Assembly: GCF_030269685.1 (NCBI RefSeq)
Contig: NZ_BSTT01000003.1
Span: 62,001 to 126,000, forward strand
Length of the DNA: 64,000 nucleotides
Reading direction: 5' to 3'
Source: Actinomycetospora sp. NBRC 106378
GTDB lineage: Bacteria > Actinomycetota > Actinomycetes > Mycobacteriales > Pseudonocardiaceae
In this document: positions 44,513 through 54,304 of the stretch, one piece after another
How the letters are laid out: every line of letters begins with the position of its first letter
How positions within the stretch are numbered: the stretch's first letter is position 1
Program-made: the position numbers and the translations under genes
The notes under the pieces: generated by a model
What the model saw: only the letters and a program-made list of their open reading frames with translations
Databases searched by the model: none
Told to the model about the DNA's origin: nothing

Positions 44513-44931
44513 CCGCCCCGAACCCCGACTACGACGCGTTCATCCGCCGTGTCATCGCGACGATGCCGGCGCTGCGGTCCTTGGGGATCGAGGTCGTCGA
44601 CCTCGCGCCGGGTCACGCCGAGGTCCGGCTGCCGGAGCGTGCCGAGCTCGCCCAGCACGACGGCTACGTGCAGGGCGGCCTGATCGGCACCCTCGCGGAC
44701 GTGGCCGGTGGCTGCGCGACGGCCACCCTGCTCCCCGCGGGCTGGGTCGGGATGACCGCCGACTACACCGTCAAACTCGTCGCCCCGGCCCGCGGGACCC
44801 TCACCGCGCGAGGGCGCGTCGTGTCCGCCCGGCGCACGACGAGCGTGGCCGCCGCCGACGTCCTCGACGCCGACGGCACGGTGTGCGCGACGGCCCTGGT
44901 CACCATGCGCAACGTCGACACGGGCCGCTGA
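44509..44931 (+). CDS. PaaI-type hotdog thioesterase
   Basis: This 140-aa single hotdog domain contains HDGYVQGGLIGTLADVAGGCA, the PaaI helix with GG at the turn, then GMTADYTVKLVAPARG. It is the last gene of the lipid operon, translationally coupled to the FAAL (ATG in the stop overlap). It probably clears acyl-CoA or aberrant acyl-thioesters. It converges with the P450 at 44959; the 27-bp gap has no strong hairpin. Confidence 0.9.
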   Translation: MTAPNPDYDAFIRRVIATMPALRSLGIEVVDLAPGHAEVRLPERAELAQHDGYVQGGLIGTLADVAGGCATATLLPAGWVGMTADYTVKLVAPARGTLTARGRVVSARRTTSVAAADVLDADGTVCATALVTMRNVDTGR

Positions 44932-44958
44932 CGGCGGGCCCCGGCCGTGCCGGTGCGC

Positions 44959-46209
44959 TCAGGCGGGCGCGCCGAGGTGCACCGGCAGGGTCGCACGGCC
45001 GGACACCAGCGTGGTGGGACGGCGCTCGCCGGCCCCGACCGGGGTGAGCCGGGGGAAGCGCCGGAACAGGGCCGCGAGCCCGGTGGCGGCCTCCATCCGG
45101 GCGAGCCCCGCACCGAGGCAGTGGTGCGGACCGTGGGAGAACGCCAGGTGGGCGCGCACGTTCGGGCGCCGTACGTCGAACCGGGACGGGTCGGGGAACA
45201 CCGCCGGGTCGTGTCCCGTCGCGCTCACGTGCACGAGGACGAGCGTGCCGGCGGGCACGGTCGTCCCGGCGACCTCGACGTCGCACACCGCCCGGCGGGC
45301 CGCGCGGGTGACCGGGCCCTCGAGGCGCAGCAGCTCGTCGACGGCATCGGGCCACCGGTCCGGCTCGACGGCGAGGAGGGCGGCCTGCCCCGGGTGGGCG
45401 GTGAGAGCGACCGCGCCGGTCGAGAGGAGGTGGGTGGTCGTCTCGAACCCGGCCGCGAGCAGGAACATCGCGGTGACGACCAGCTCGTCGGGGTCGTCGT
45501 CGGGGTTCTCGTCCGCCAGGCGCCCGAGCAGCCCGGAGGCGTGCCCGAGCTCGCCGCGCAACCACGTCTGCAGCGCGGACAGGTCGTCCTCGATCGCCGC
45601 GAAGCGCTCGAACGACATCCCGGTGTCCAACGCCGCCACCACGGAGTCGCTCCATCGCGGCAGCCCGGCGGGCAACGGGCGGGTGAGCCCGAGGAACGCC
45701 GTGATCAGGCGCAGGGGCAACGGGTGGGCGTAGCCGGCGACGAGGTCCACCACCCCGCCGTCGCCCGCCGTACCCGGGAGGTCGTCGAGCAGGTCGTCGG
45801 CGATCCGCGCGGCCTCGTCGCTCCAGGCCGTGAGGGCGCGCGGGGTGAAGGCGCGGGAGAGCCGGGCGCGGTGGCGGACGTGGTCGTCGCCGTCGAGCGC
45901 GATCAACGACGGCCGGTGCTGCGGGCCCGGGGGACCGTCCGTACCCGAGGGTGGTGGCGGCATGGCGAAGGCCCGCGAGGCCAGGACCTCGCGGGCCACG
46001 TCGTGGTGGACGGTGACGAGCGTGCCGGGCAGGGCGCCCTCGGCGAAGGGGCGGTGCGCCCGGAGCTCCGCCCAGGCCACCTGGCGCTCGTCGGCGCCGG
46101 TCTCCTCGTCGGCGAGCACGGCGTCGGCGACGCCGGCCCGCGCCCGCCGTCGGACCGTCCCCCGCACCACGCCGTGCGAGGCCGCCCACCGGCGCCGCCG
46201 GTCGCTCAC
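44959..46209 (-). CDS. Cytochrome P450 linked to an ABC importer
   Basis: This 416-aa P450 has the I-helix AAGFETTTHLL, K-helix ELLRLEGP and heme loop AFSHGPHHCLGAGLA with Cys364. GTG 46209 overlaps the stop of the upstream ABC permease by 4 bp, so the P450 is the last member of a minus-strand operon containing a whole sugar-type importer and, at the other end, a ferredoxin reductase. It may oxidise the imported compound. Redox partner inferred, not shown. Confidence 0.94.
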   Translation of the reverse strand: MSDRRRRWAASHGVVRGTVRRRARAGVADAVLADEETGADERQVAWAELRAHRPFAEGALPGTLVTVHHDVAREVLASRAFAMPPPPSGTDGPPGPQHRPSLIALDGDDHVRHRARLSRAFTPRALTAWSDEAARIADDLLDDLPGTAGDGGVVDLVAGYAHPLPLRLITAFLGLTRPLPAGLPRWSDSVVAALDTGMSFERFAAIEDDLSALQTWLRGELGHASGLLGRLADENPDDDPDELVVTAMFLLAAGFETTTHLLSTGAVALTAHPGQAALLAVEPDRWPDAVDELLRLEGPVTRAARRAVCDVEVAGTTVPAGTLVLVHVSATGHDPAVFPDPSRFDVRRPNVRAHLAFSHGPHHCLGAGLARMEAATGLAALFRRFPRLTPVGAGERRPTTLVSGRATLPVHLGAPA

Positions 46210-47015
46210 CGCAGCCCGGAGCGCACGAACGCGCTGACCACCTGGCGCTGCAGCACGAGGTAGAGCGCGAACACCGGCAGGCAGGCGAGCCCCGACGCCG
46301 CCATCAGCGGCCCCCACCGCACGCCCTCGGTGCCGAGGAACCCGCGGATGCCGAGCTGGATCACCGCGCCCGAGCGCTGCAGCACCATCGCCGGCCAGAA
46401 GTACTCGTTCCAGGCGGTCACGAACAGCAGGATCGCCAGCGCCGCGAGCGCGGGGCGCAGGACCGGGACGACGACGGTCCACAGCGTCCCCCACGACCCG
46501 CGGCCGTCCATGCGGGCCGCCTCGAGCAGCTCGCCGGGGATGGACCGCATGTGGGAGCGGAGCAGCAGCACCGCGACCCCGGAGAGCAGCTGCGGGAGGA
46601 TCACGCCGGCGAGGGTGTTGAGCAGTCCGGCCTGGTAGAGCAGCACGTAGTTGGGCAGCATCGTCACCTGGAACGGGATCAGCCAGGTGCCGATCATGGC
46701 GAGGTAGAGCAGTTTCTCGCCGCGGAACCGGTAGGCGGCGAACGCGTACGCCGCGAGCAGGGCCACCAGCAGCTGGCCGACCGCCACCCCGACCGCGACC
46801 ACTGCGGTGTTCGCGAGCAGCCCGACCACGTCGAGCTCCCGGGCGGCCTCGCGGTAGCTCCCCAGCGAGAGCGGCCAGGGCAGGAGCGAGGTGGCGAACA
46901 CGTCGCCCGGCCGGCGCAGCGACGTCGCGTACATCCAGTAGATCGGGAACACGCACGCCAGCCCGACGGCGGCCAGCACCAGGTGGCCGCGCACGGCCCG
47001 GAGACGGTCGGTCAC
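46206..47015 (-). CDS. Carbohydrate-type ABC transporter permease (MalG/UgpE-like)
   Basis: This 269-aa inner-membrane permease has six predicted spans and the EAA loop ELLEAARMDGRGSWGTLWTVVVPVLRPAL contacting the ATPase. The N-terminus LVLAAVGLACVFPIYWMYATSL is the first span. It pairs with the 47027 permease. The GTG at 47015 is chosen because AGGGGCGAG precedes it; its stop overlaps the P450 start. Confidence 0.92.
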   Translation of the reverse strand: MTDRLRAVRGHLVLAAVGLACVFPIYWMYATSLRRPGDVFATSLLPWPLSLGSYREAARELDVVGLLANTAVVAVGVAVGQLLVALLAAYAFAAYRFRGEKLLYLAMIGTWLIPFQVTMLPNYVLLYQAGLLNTLAGVILPQLLSGVAVLLLRSHMRSIPGELLEAARMDGRGSWGTLWTVVVPVLRPALAALAILLFVTAWNEYFWPAMVLQRSGAVIQLGIRGFLGTEGVRWGPLMAASGLACLPVFALYLVLQRQVVSAFVRSGLR

Positions 47016-47026
47016 GAGGCTCGCCC

Positions 47027-47977
47027 CTAGTCGTCGTGGAAGCTCAGGCGGTCGGACAGGGTCACCAGCACCCACGCCACGGCGAGGAAGACGACGAAGA
47101 ACACGAGGCCCGCGGCCGCTCCGTGACCGGCGTCGAACGAGCGGAAGCCGTACTCCCAGAGCAGGTAGTAGATACTCGTCGTCGCGTCGCCCGGGCCGCC
47201 CTGGGTCAGGGTGTCGACCAGCGGGAAGCTCCACTGGGCCGACAGCAGGATCGTCATCAGCGTGAGGAACACCAGGGTCGGCGAGAGCAGCGGCAGCGTG
47301 ATCCGCCAGGTGATCTGCCGGGGCCGGGCGCCGTCCACCGACGCTGCGGCGGCGTACTCGTCGTCGGTGCCGCCCAGCCCGGCGGAGACGATCAGCGTCG
47401 CGAAGCCGAGGACGTGCCACCCGGTCACGACGATGATCGCGACCTGCGCGGCCGTCGGGTCGGCGAGCCAGTTGACCTGCAGGCCGAGGACCCGGTTGAC
47501 CGCGCCGGAGCCGGGGTCGAGCAGCCACTGCCAGATCGCGGCGCTGGCCACGGGGGCGACGAGCATCGGCGCGAACACCAGCGCCTGGTAGAGGGTGCGG
47601 GCCCGCCCGCGCACGCGGCGGGCGGACAGCGCGATCACCACCGGCAGCACGATCGTGAAGGGCAGCAGCCCGACGATGAACAGCGCGGTGACCCCGACGG
47701 CGTCGCCGAGTTCCGGCGCGGTCAGCACCTCGCGGAAGTTCGCCGCCCCCACCGGCGTGGCCGGCGAGGTCGGGAGCAGGTTCCACGACAGCGTGGACAA
47801 CTGCACGGCCTGCAGCAGCGGGCGGTACGTCCAGACGACGAGCAGGGCGAGGGCCGGCGCGAGGTAGAGGTAGGGCGCGGCGGCCCCGACGAGCCGCCGC
47901 CCGGCGGACCGGCGGGCGGGCGGCACCTCCGCCGCCGGCGCGGGGGCCGGCGGCGGGACCTCGACGAGCAGGGTCAT
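47027..47977 (-). CDS. Carbohydrate-type ABC transporter permease (MalF/UgpA-like)
   Basis: This 316-aa permease has an extended cytoplasmic N-terminus (about 30 residues, proline and alanine rich), six spans and the EAA-type loop EYAAAASVDGARPRQITWRITLPLL. It forms the heterodimeric channel with the MalG-like permease 11 bp downstream. ATG 47977 overlaps the solute-binding protein stop. Confidence 0.92.
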   Translation of the reverse strand: MTLLVEVPPPAPAPAAEVPPARRSAGRRLVGAAAPYLYLAPALALLVVWTYRPLLQAVQLSTLSWNLLPTSPATPVGAANFREVLTAPELGDAVGVTALFIVGLLPFTIVLPVVIALSARRVRGRARTLYQALVFAPMLVAPVASAAIWQWLLDPGSGAVNRVLGLQVNWLADPTAAQVAIIVVTGWHVLGFATLIVSAGLGGTDDEYAAAASVDGARPRQITWRITLPLLSPTLVFLTLMTILLSAQWSFPLVDTLTQGGPGDATTSIYYLLWEYGFRSFDAGHGAAAGLVFFVVFLAVAWVLVTLSDRLSFHDD

Positions 47978-49361
47978 CGGGTGGTCGGCAGCAGCGCCGC
48001 CGCCTCGTTCTGCGCCGCGGTCATGGTGGCGGTCGGGTCGGCGCCCTGGAAGACGACGCTCTCGACGCCGGCCATCATGCGGTCCTTGATCCGGGTGTAG
48101 TCGTTGCCCGGGAAGGACTGCCAGCGCTGCAGGCGGGAGAGCTGCTCGAGGTTCGGCGCGAGGAGCGGGTTCCTCGCCGCCCACGGCTGCAGGTAGCGGG
48201 GGTCGTCGACGAGCGACGTGCGCAGCGGCAGGTAGCCGATCTTCGAGGAGATCGTGGTGTAGGCGCGGTCGCTGGTCAGGAACTGCACCAGCTCCCACGC
48301 GGCGCGCTGTTTCGCCGGGTCGTTCGAGAGCACGAACAGCGCCGCCCCGGAGTTGGTCGGCATGGTCGGGCGGCCGTCGAAGGAGGGCATCGGGGCGGCG
48401 CGGAGGTCCCACTTGCCGGCCGCGCCCTTCTGGAACGTGCCCTGCAGCGAGCTCGACTCGAGCAGCATCCCCATCTCCCCGCGGGCGAACTGCGGGTAGG
48501 CCTGGGCCTGGGAGAGCTTCGGCGCGGCGCCGGAGTTCACGAGGTCCTGGACCATCGCGACGGCGCCGACGGCGGGCGGTTCGCCGAAGGTCAGACGGGA
48601 GCGGTCGTCGGAGATCACCGAGCCGCCGTTGGACTCGACGAGCGCCTGGTAGCACCAGTCGTTGGCCACGCGGGTCACGCAGTCGACGTAGCTGCCGTCG
48701 CGACCCGTCCGCGCCTTGATGGCCTGGGCCGCGGTCTTCACCTCGGCCCACGTCCGCGGCGGGGTGTTCGGATCGAGGCCGGCGGCCGCGAACAGCGACG
48801 CGTTGTAGTAGAGCACCGGGGTGGAGAAGACGAAGGGGACGCCGTAGGTCTTCCCCTCCCAGTCGCCGAGCGTCCGCGCCGCCGGGGCGTAGGGGTGCTC
48901 GCCGCCGAAGTTCGCATCGACGGCGGGCCGGCCGACGAGGTCGTCGAGCGGCTTCGCCCCGAGCTGGTGGACGGTGAAGTCGAGGTCGCCGAAGCCGAGC
49001 TGGGCGACGTCGGGCGGGTTCCCGGTGACGAGCTGCGCCTGGACGCTCGGGACCGCGTTCGAGACGCCGTTGGGGCTCGTGCCCTGCGGCTTCTGCGCGT
49101 TGACCGTGATGTTCGGGTGCTCGCGGGAGAACTCGCCGAGGAGCTCGTTGAAGGTGTCGGTCCAGGTCCCGGCCTGCGAGAGGTTGTAGCTCTCGAAGGT
49201 GATCGTGACCTTCTGGTCGGGGGCGAGCTCCGGGGCGAACGCGGTGCCGCCGGAGGTGGTGGGCGCCCCGATCCCGCACGCGGTGAGCACGAGGGCGGCG
49301 GCGACCAGGAGGCCGGCGAGACGGGCGGGTGGACGGGTCAGCAGGTGGCGGGACGGGCGTG

Positions 49362-49365
<4 letters not shown>
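47974..49365 (-). CDS. Extracellular solute-binding lipoprotein (family 1)
   Basis: This 463-aa periplasmic-type binding protein is anchored as a lipoprotein. The signal peptide of 29 residues ends in the lipobox LTAC with Cys30. The mature part has VTITFESYNLS, VQAQLVTGNPPDVAQLG and YGVPFVFSTPVLYYNASLF, as in sugar/glycerol-3-phosphate binding proteins (UgpB, MalE). The ligand is unknown. The presence of P450 and reductase genes suggests it may not be a plain sugar. GTG 49365 overlaps the ATPase stop. Confidence 0.93.
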
Positions 49366-50552
<1,187 letters not shown>

Positions 50553-50588
50553 GTCCGGGGTCTCCTCCGGGTGTCGGGCTAGCGGTCG

Positions 50589-51575
50589 CTAGAGGTCGAG
50601 GACGAGGCGAGGGGAGCGCGCGCGGGAGACGCACAGGAACATCGAGGTCCCGGCGGCCCGCTCCTCGTCGGTCAGGATCGAGTCGCGGTGGTCGACGAGG
50701 CCGTCGACGACGCCGGTCTCGCAGCTCGCGCAGGTCCCCTCGCGGCAGGAGGAGGGGACGTCGGCGCCGGCGCGGCTGACGGCGTCGAGGACGCTCTGGC
50801 CCTCGGCCACCTGCACGACGGCGCCGGTGGAGCGCAGCAGGACCTCGAACGGTCCGTCGGCGTCGGCGTCGGTCACGACCGCCTTCGGCGCGAAGCGCTC
50901 GACGTGCAGCGTCACGTGGTCGGGGCGGGCGGCCTCGGCCGCGGCGAGCAGGCCCTCCGGGCCGCAGCAGGACACGGCGGTGCCCGGCGCGAGTCCGGCG
51001 AGCAGCCCGGCGACGTCGAGCAGCCCGTCGACGTCGTCGTGGTGGTGCTCGCCGCCGAGCGCGGTGACCTCGGCGGCGAAGGGGGACCGGGCGGCCGAGC
51101 GGGTCGCGTGCAGCAGACGGACGGGGGTACCGCGCCGGTGGAGCTCGCGGGCCATCGGCAGCAGGGGCGTGATCCCGATGCCGCCCCCGAGGAGCAGGTG
51201 CGCCGGGGCGTCCGGCAGCGCGAAGTTGTTGCGGGGGTCGCCGACCTCGAGGACCGAGCCGACCCCGATCTCGTCGTGCAGGGCCACCGAGCCGCCGCGC
51301 CCCCCGGCCTCACGCAGGACGCCGAGGCGCCAGCGGCCGCGATCGGCGGGGTCGCCGCACAGCGAGTACTGGCGGACGGTGGCGGCGTTCAGCACCACGT
51401 CGACGTGCGCGCCGGGGGCCCAGGCGGGCAGGGGAGCGCCCTGCGGGTCGACGAGGTCGAGGGCCACGACGTCGTCGCACTCCACGGTGCGGCGGTCGAC
51501 GCGCAGCGGTCGGGTCCCCGAGGGGCCGATGTCGGCGGGGTCCGGGGAGACGGTCAGGGGGGCGGAGCGGGACAT
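50589..51575 (-). CDS. Phthalate-dioxygenase-reductase-like FMN/2Fe-2S oxidoreductase
   Basis: This 328-aa PDR-family reductase has a flavin-binding barrel (RQYSLCGDP), an NAD(P)H domain (LLLGGGIGITPLLPMA, SCCGPEGLL) and a C-terminal plant-type [2Fe-2S] ferredoxin domain with SSCREGTCASCETG and FLCVSRA. It moves electrons from NAD(P)H to an oxygenase. As the first gene of the operon ending in the P450 at 44959 it is the best candidate partner for that P450. No Rieske oxygenase gene is nearby. Confidence 0.92.
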   Translation of the reverse strand: MSRSAPLTVSPDPADIGPSGTRPLRVDRRTVECDDVVALDLVDPQGAPLPAWAPGAHVDVVLNAATVRQYSLCGDPADRGRWRLGVLREAGGRGGSVALHDEIGVGSVLEVGDPRNNFALPDAPAHLLLGGGIGITPLLPMARELHRRGTPVRLLHATRSAARSPFAAEVTALGGEHHHDDVDGLLDVAGLLAGLAPGTAVSCCGPEGLLAAAEAARPDHVTLHVERFAPKAVVTDADADGPFEVLLRSTGAVVQVAEGQSVLDAVSRAGADVPSSCREGTCASCETGVVDGLVDHRDSILTDEERAAGTSMFLCVSRARSPRLVLDL

Positions 51576-51745
51576 GGTCGGACTCCGTCGCAGACGACGT
51601 GGGGGAGCGGGAGGAGCCGGGTACCGAGCGGCCCGGCGACGTGAGCAACCCTGACAGCCCGCCCCCGGGAGGTGCGCCGATCAGGTCATCGGAAACGACG
51701 ATCGAGGGGCGGGCCGGAGGGGATCGTTCGCCAGGCTCACCACCT
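51576..51745. promoter_or_regulatory. Divergent region between the reductase operon and the MFS gene
   Basis: This 170-bp gap contains an inverted repeat ACGATC (51698-51703) and GATCGT (51722-51727), which could be an operator for either side. In-frame GTG codons at 51599 and 51641 could extend the MFS gene into this region but have no ribosome binding site. Confidence 0.3.
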
Positions 51746-53230
51746 GTGAGCAGCACCGTGTCGCGCCGTCACCTGTCGCGCGGGGGTGGCTTCGCCGCCC
51801 TCGGCCTCGTGCTGGGCCTGTTCTTCTTCGCCGCCGCCGCACCCTCGGCGCTCTACGCCCTCTACCAGGCGCAGTGGCGGTACTCGGTGACGACGCTGAC
51901 GGCGGTGTTCGCCGTCTACGCGATCGCGCTGCTCGTGGCGTTGCTGACGACGGGTTCCCTCTCGGACGTCGTCGGGCGCCGCCCGGTGCTGCTCGTGGCC
52001 ATCGGGGCCCAGCTCGTGGCGCTGGTGCTCTTCGCCGCGGCCGACGGGGTGGGCTGGTTGTTCGCGGCCCGGGCGGTGCAGGGCGTGGCCACCGGGCTCG
52101 CGACGTCCGTGCTGTCGGCCGGCCTCGTCGACCTGGCCCCGCCGGAGCGTCCCTCGACGGCGTCGGTGGTGACGACCGGCGGGCCCACCACGGGGCAGGC
52201 GCTCGGTGCGGTGGGCGCGGGGGCGTTGGTGCAGTTCGCGCCGGCGCCGACCGTGCTCGTGTACGCGGTGATGATCGTCGGGTTCCTCGCCTGTGCGGTC
52301 GCCGTGTGGTTCCTCCCCGAGCCGGTGACCCGACGGCCGTTGCGGGTCGGGGTCTTCGTCCCGCGGGTCGGCCTGCCGCGGGAGGCACGACCCGCCTTCC
52401 TGGCTGCGGCACCCTGCGTGATCGCGGTGTGGGCGCTCTCCGGGCTGCACCTGTCGCTGGGGCCCTCGCTCGCCGGCGTGCTGCTCGGGTCGGGCGACCG
52501 GCTCCTCAGCGCCCTCGTGGTCACCCTCCTGACCGGCTGCGGGGCCGTGGCCGCGGTGTCCGGCCGGGGGCGACCGCCCCGGACGGTGCTCGTCGCGGGC
52601 TGCGGGTTCCTGCTGCTCGGGATGGCGCTGACGCTGTGGGGGATCGGGCCGACGGCCTCGGTGACGGTGTTCTACGTCGGGACGGGGGTCGCCGGCCTCG
52701 GCTTCGGACTGGGCCTGCTCGGGACCGTGTCGACGGTCATGACGGCAGCGCCGGCGGCCGACCGGGCCCGGGTTGCCGCGACGATGTTCGTCCTGGCCTA
52801 CCTGTCGTTCGGGCTGCCCGCCGTCGCGGCCGGAGCAGCGACGCCGACGTTCGGGCTCCGGACCGTGGCGATGGTCTACGGCCTCGCGGTCGGGGTGCTC
52901 GCCCTGGTCGCGCTGGTGGCGACCCTCGTGGTGCGGCCGGCTCCTGCCCCGGCCGCCGATGCCCCGGCCGCCGATGCCCCGTGCCCGACCCTCCGTGGCC
53001 ACGTCCGTGACGCCGAGGGCGGCGCGGTCGACGCCGTGCTCACGCTCGTCGACCGCCACGGGCGCCAGGTGGCGTGCGGGACCACCGACCATGACGGCGG
53101 GTTCGCCCTGGCCGGCGCGACCGCCGCGGGCACGGGCATCCTCGTGGTCCGCCGTCGTGACGGGGATCGGGCGCCCACCGCCGTGTCGGTCGCGGTCGGG
53201 CAGACGGTGACCCACGACGTCGTGGTGTGA
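51746..53230 (+). CDS. MFS transporter with C-terminal carboxypeptidase-regulatory-like domain
   Basis: This 494-aa protein has 12 predicted spans from GFAALGLVLGLFFFAAAAP to about residue 410. GSLSDVVGRRPVLL is the MFS motif A between TM2 and TM3. A duplicated PAADAPAADAP linker then leads to an about 80-aa domain (TLRGHVRDAEGGAVDAVLTL to TVTHDVVV) that matches the CarboxypepD_reg/prealbumin-like beta-sandwich pattern. That fusion is unusual for MFS drug/metabolite exporters. The start is uncertain: GTG 51746, GTG 51758 and upstream codons are all possible. Confidence 0.82.
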   Translation: MSSTVSRRHLSRGGGFAALGLVLGLFFFAAAAPSALYALYQAQWRYSVTTLTAVFAVYAIALLVALLTTGSLSDVVGRRPVLLVAIGAQLVALVLFAAADGVGWLFAARAVQGVATGLATSVLSAGLVDLAPPERPSTASVVTTGGPTTGQALGAVGAGALVQFAPAPTVLVYAVMIVGFLACAVAVWFLPEPVTRRPLRVGVFVPRVGLPREARPAFLAAAPCVIAVWALSGLHLSLGPSLAGVLLGSGDRLLSALVVTLLTGCGAVAAVSGRGRPPRTVLVAGCGFLLLGMALTLWGIGPTASVTVFYVGTGVAGLGFGLGLLGTVSTVMTAAPAADRARVAATMFVLAYLSFGLPAVAAGAATPTFGLRTVAMVYGLAVGVLALVALVATLVVRPAPAPAADAPAADAPCPTLRGHVRDAEGGAVDAVLTLVDRHGRQVACGTTDHDGGFALAGATAAGTGILVVRRRDGDRAPTAVSVAVGQTVTHDVVV

Positions 53231-53251
53231 GCGCCTCCTGCCAAGGTGGCG

Positions 53252-54304
53252 TCAGGAGTGCCCGGGAGCGACGAGCATCTTCCCGGTGTTCTCCCCGCGC
53301 AGGAGGCCGCGGAAGGCGTCGACGGCGTGGTCGATCCCGCCGACCACGGTCTCTCGGAACCGGAGCTGTCCCCCGGCGACCCACGGCGTGACGTCCTCCA
53401 GGAAGTCGGCGTTGCGGTCGAGCGAGTCGGTGACGATGAAGCCGCGGATCGAGAGGCGTTTGCGGACGATCTGGGCGAGGTTGCCGACGCCCGCCGAGGG
53501 CTGCTCGGCCGTGTCGTTGTAGCCCGCGATCATGCCGCAGACGGCGAAGCGCGCGAAGTCGTTCGCCGAGGCGAGGGCGGCCTCCAGGTGGTCGTGGCCG
53601 ACGTTGTCGAAGTAGAGGTCGATGCCGTCCGGTGCGGCGGCGCGCAGGGAGCGACGCACGGGTCCGTCGCGGTAGGAGAACGCGGCGTCGAACCCCAGTT
53701 CGTCGGTCAGCCACGCGACCTTCTCGGCGGAGCCGGCGCTGCCGATCACCCTGGCTGCGCCCTTGAGCCGGGCCAGCTGACCGACGAGGCTGCCCACGGC
53801 GCCCGCCGCCCCGGACACGAACACGGTGTCGCCGGCGCGCAGTCCGGCGATGTCGAGCAGCCCGACCCACGCGGTGAGTCCCGGGACCCCGAGGACGCCC
53901 AGGTAGGCCGAGGGCGGCACTCCGTCGGGAACCCGGAGACGTTCCACGCTGCTCGCGGGGGCGATTCCATGGGTGCGCCAGCCGAGGTTCGTGCGGACGA
54001 GGTCGCCGACGGCGACGTCGTCGACGGTCGAGGCGAGCACCTCGCCGATCGCGCGCCCGTCCATGACCTCGCCGAGGGCGTAGGGCGCGACGTAGCTCGG
54101 GATGTCGTTCATCCGCCCGCGCATGTAGGGGTCGACCGAGAAGTGGTGGTTGGCCACCAGCACCTCGTGCTCGCCGAGCCCCGTGAGCTCGCGGTCGACC
54201 AGGGCGAAGTCGTCGTGCTCGGGGAACCCGTGCGGGCGCCGGACGAGGTGGACCTCGCGCGCGACGACCGCGCGCGGGAGCGGATGCACCACTGCCGTGT
54301 TCAT
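53252..54304 (-). CDS. NADP-dependent zinc-less oxidoreductase (CurA/prostaglandin-reductase type)
   Basis: This 350-aa medium-chain dehydrogenase/reductase of the leukotriene B4 dehydrogenase family reduces alpha,beta-unsaturated ketones or aldehydes. VSVDPYMRGRMN-like FSVDPYMRGRMND at the N-terminus, TVFVSGAAGAVGSLVGQLA as the Rossmann loop, and YFDNVGHDHLEA are family motifs. ATG 54304 overlaps the deacetylase stop. A small hairpin (CTCCTG/CAGGAG, 53235-53258) lies at its 3' end. Confidence 0.94.
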   Translation of the reverse strand: MNTAVVHPLPRAVVAREVHLVRRPHGFPEHDDFALVDRELTGLGEHEVLVANHHFSVDPYMRGRMNDIPSYVAPYALGEVMDGRAIGEVLASTVDDVAVGDLVRTNLGWRTHGIAPASSVERLRVPDGVPPSAYLGVLGVPGLTAWVGLLDIAGLRAGDTVFVSGAAGAVGSLVGQLARLKGAARVIGSAGSAEKVAWLTDELGFDAAFSYRDGPVRRSLRAAAPDGIDLYFDNVGHDHLEAALASANDFARFAVCGMIAGYNDTAEQPSAGVGNLAQIVRKRLSIRGFIVTDSLDRNADFLEDVTPWVAGGQLRFRETVVGGIDHAVDAFRGLLRGENTGKMLVAPGHS

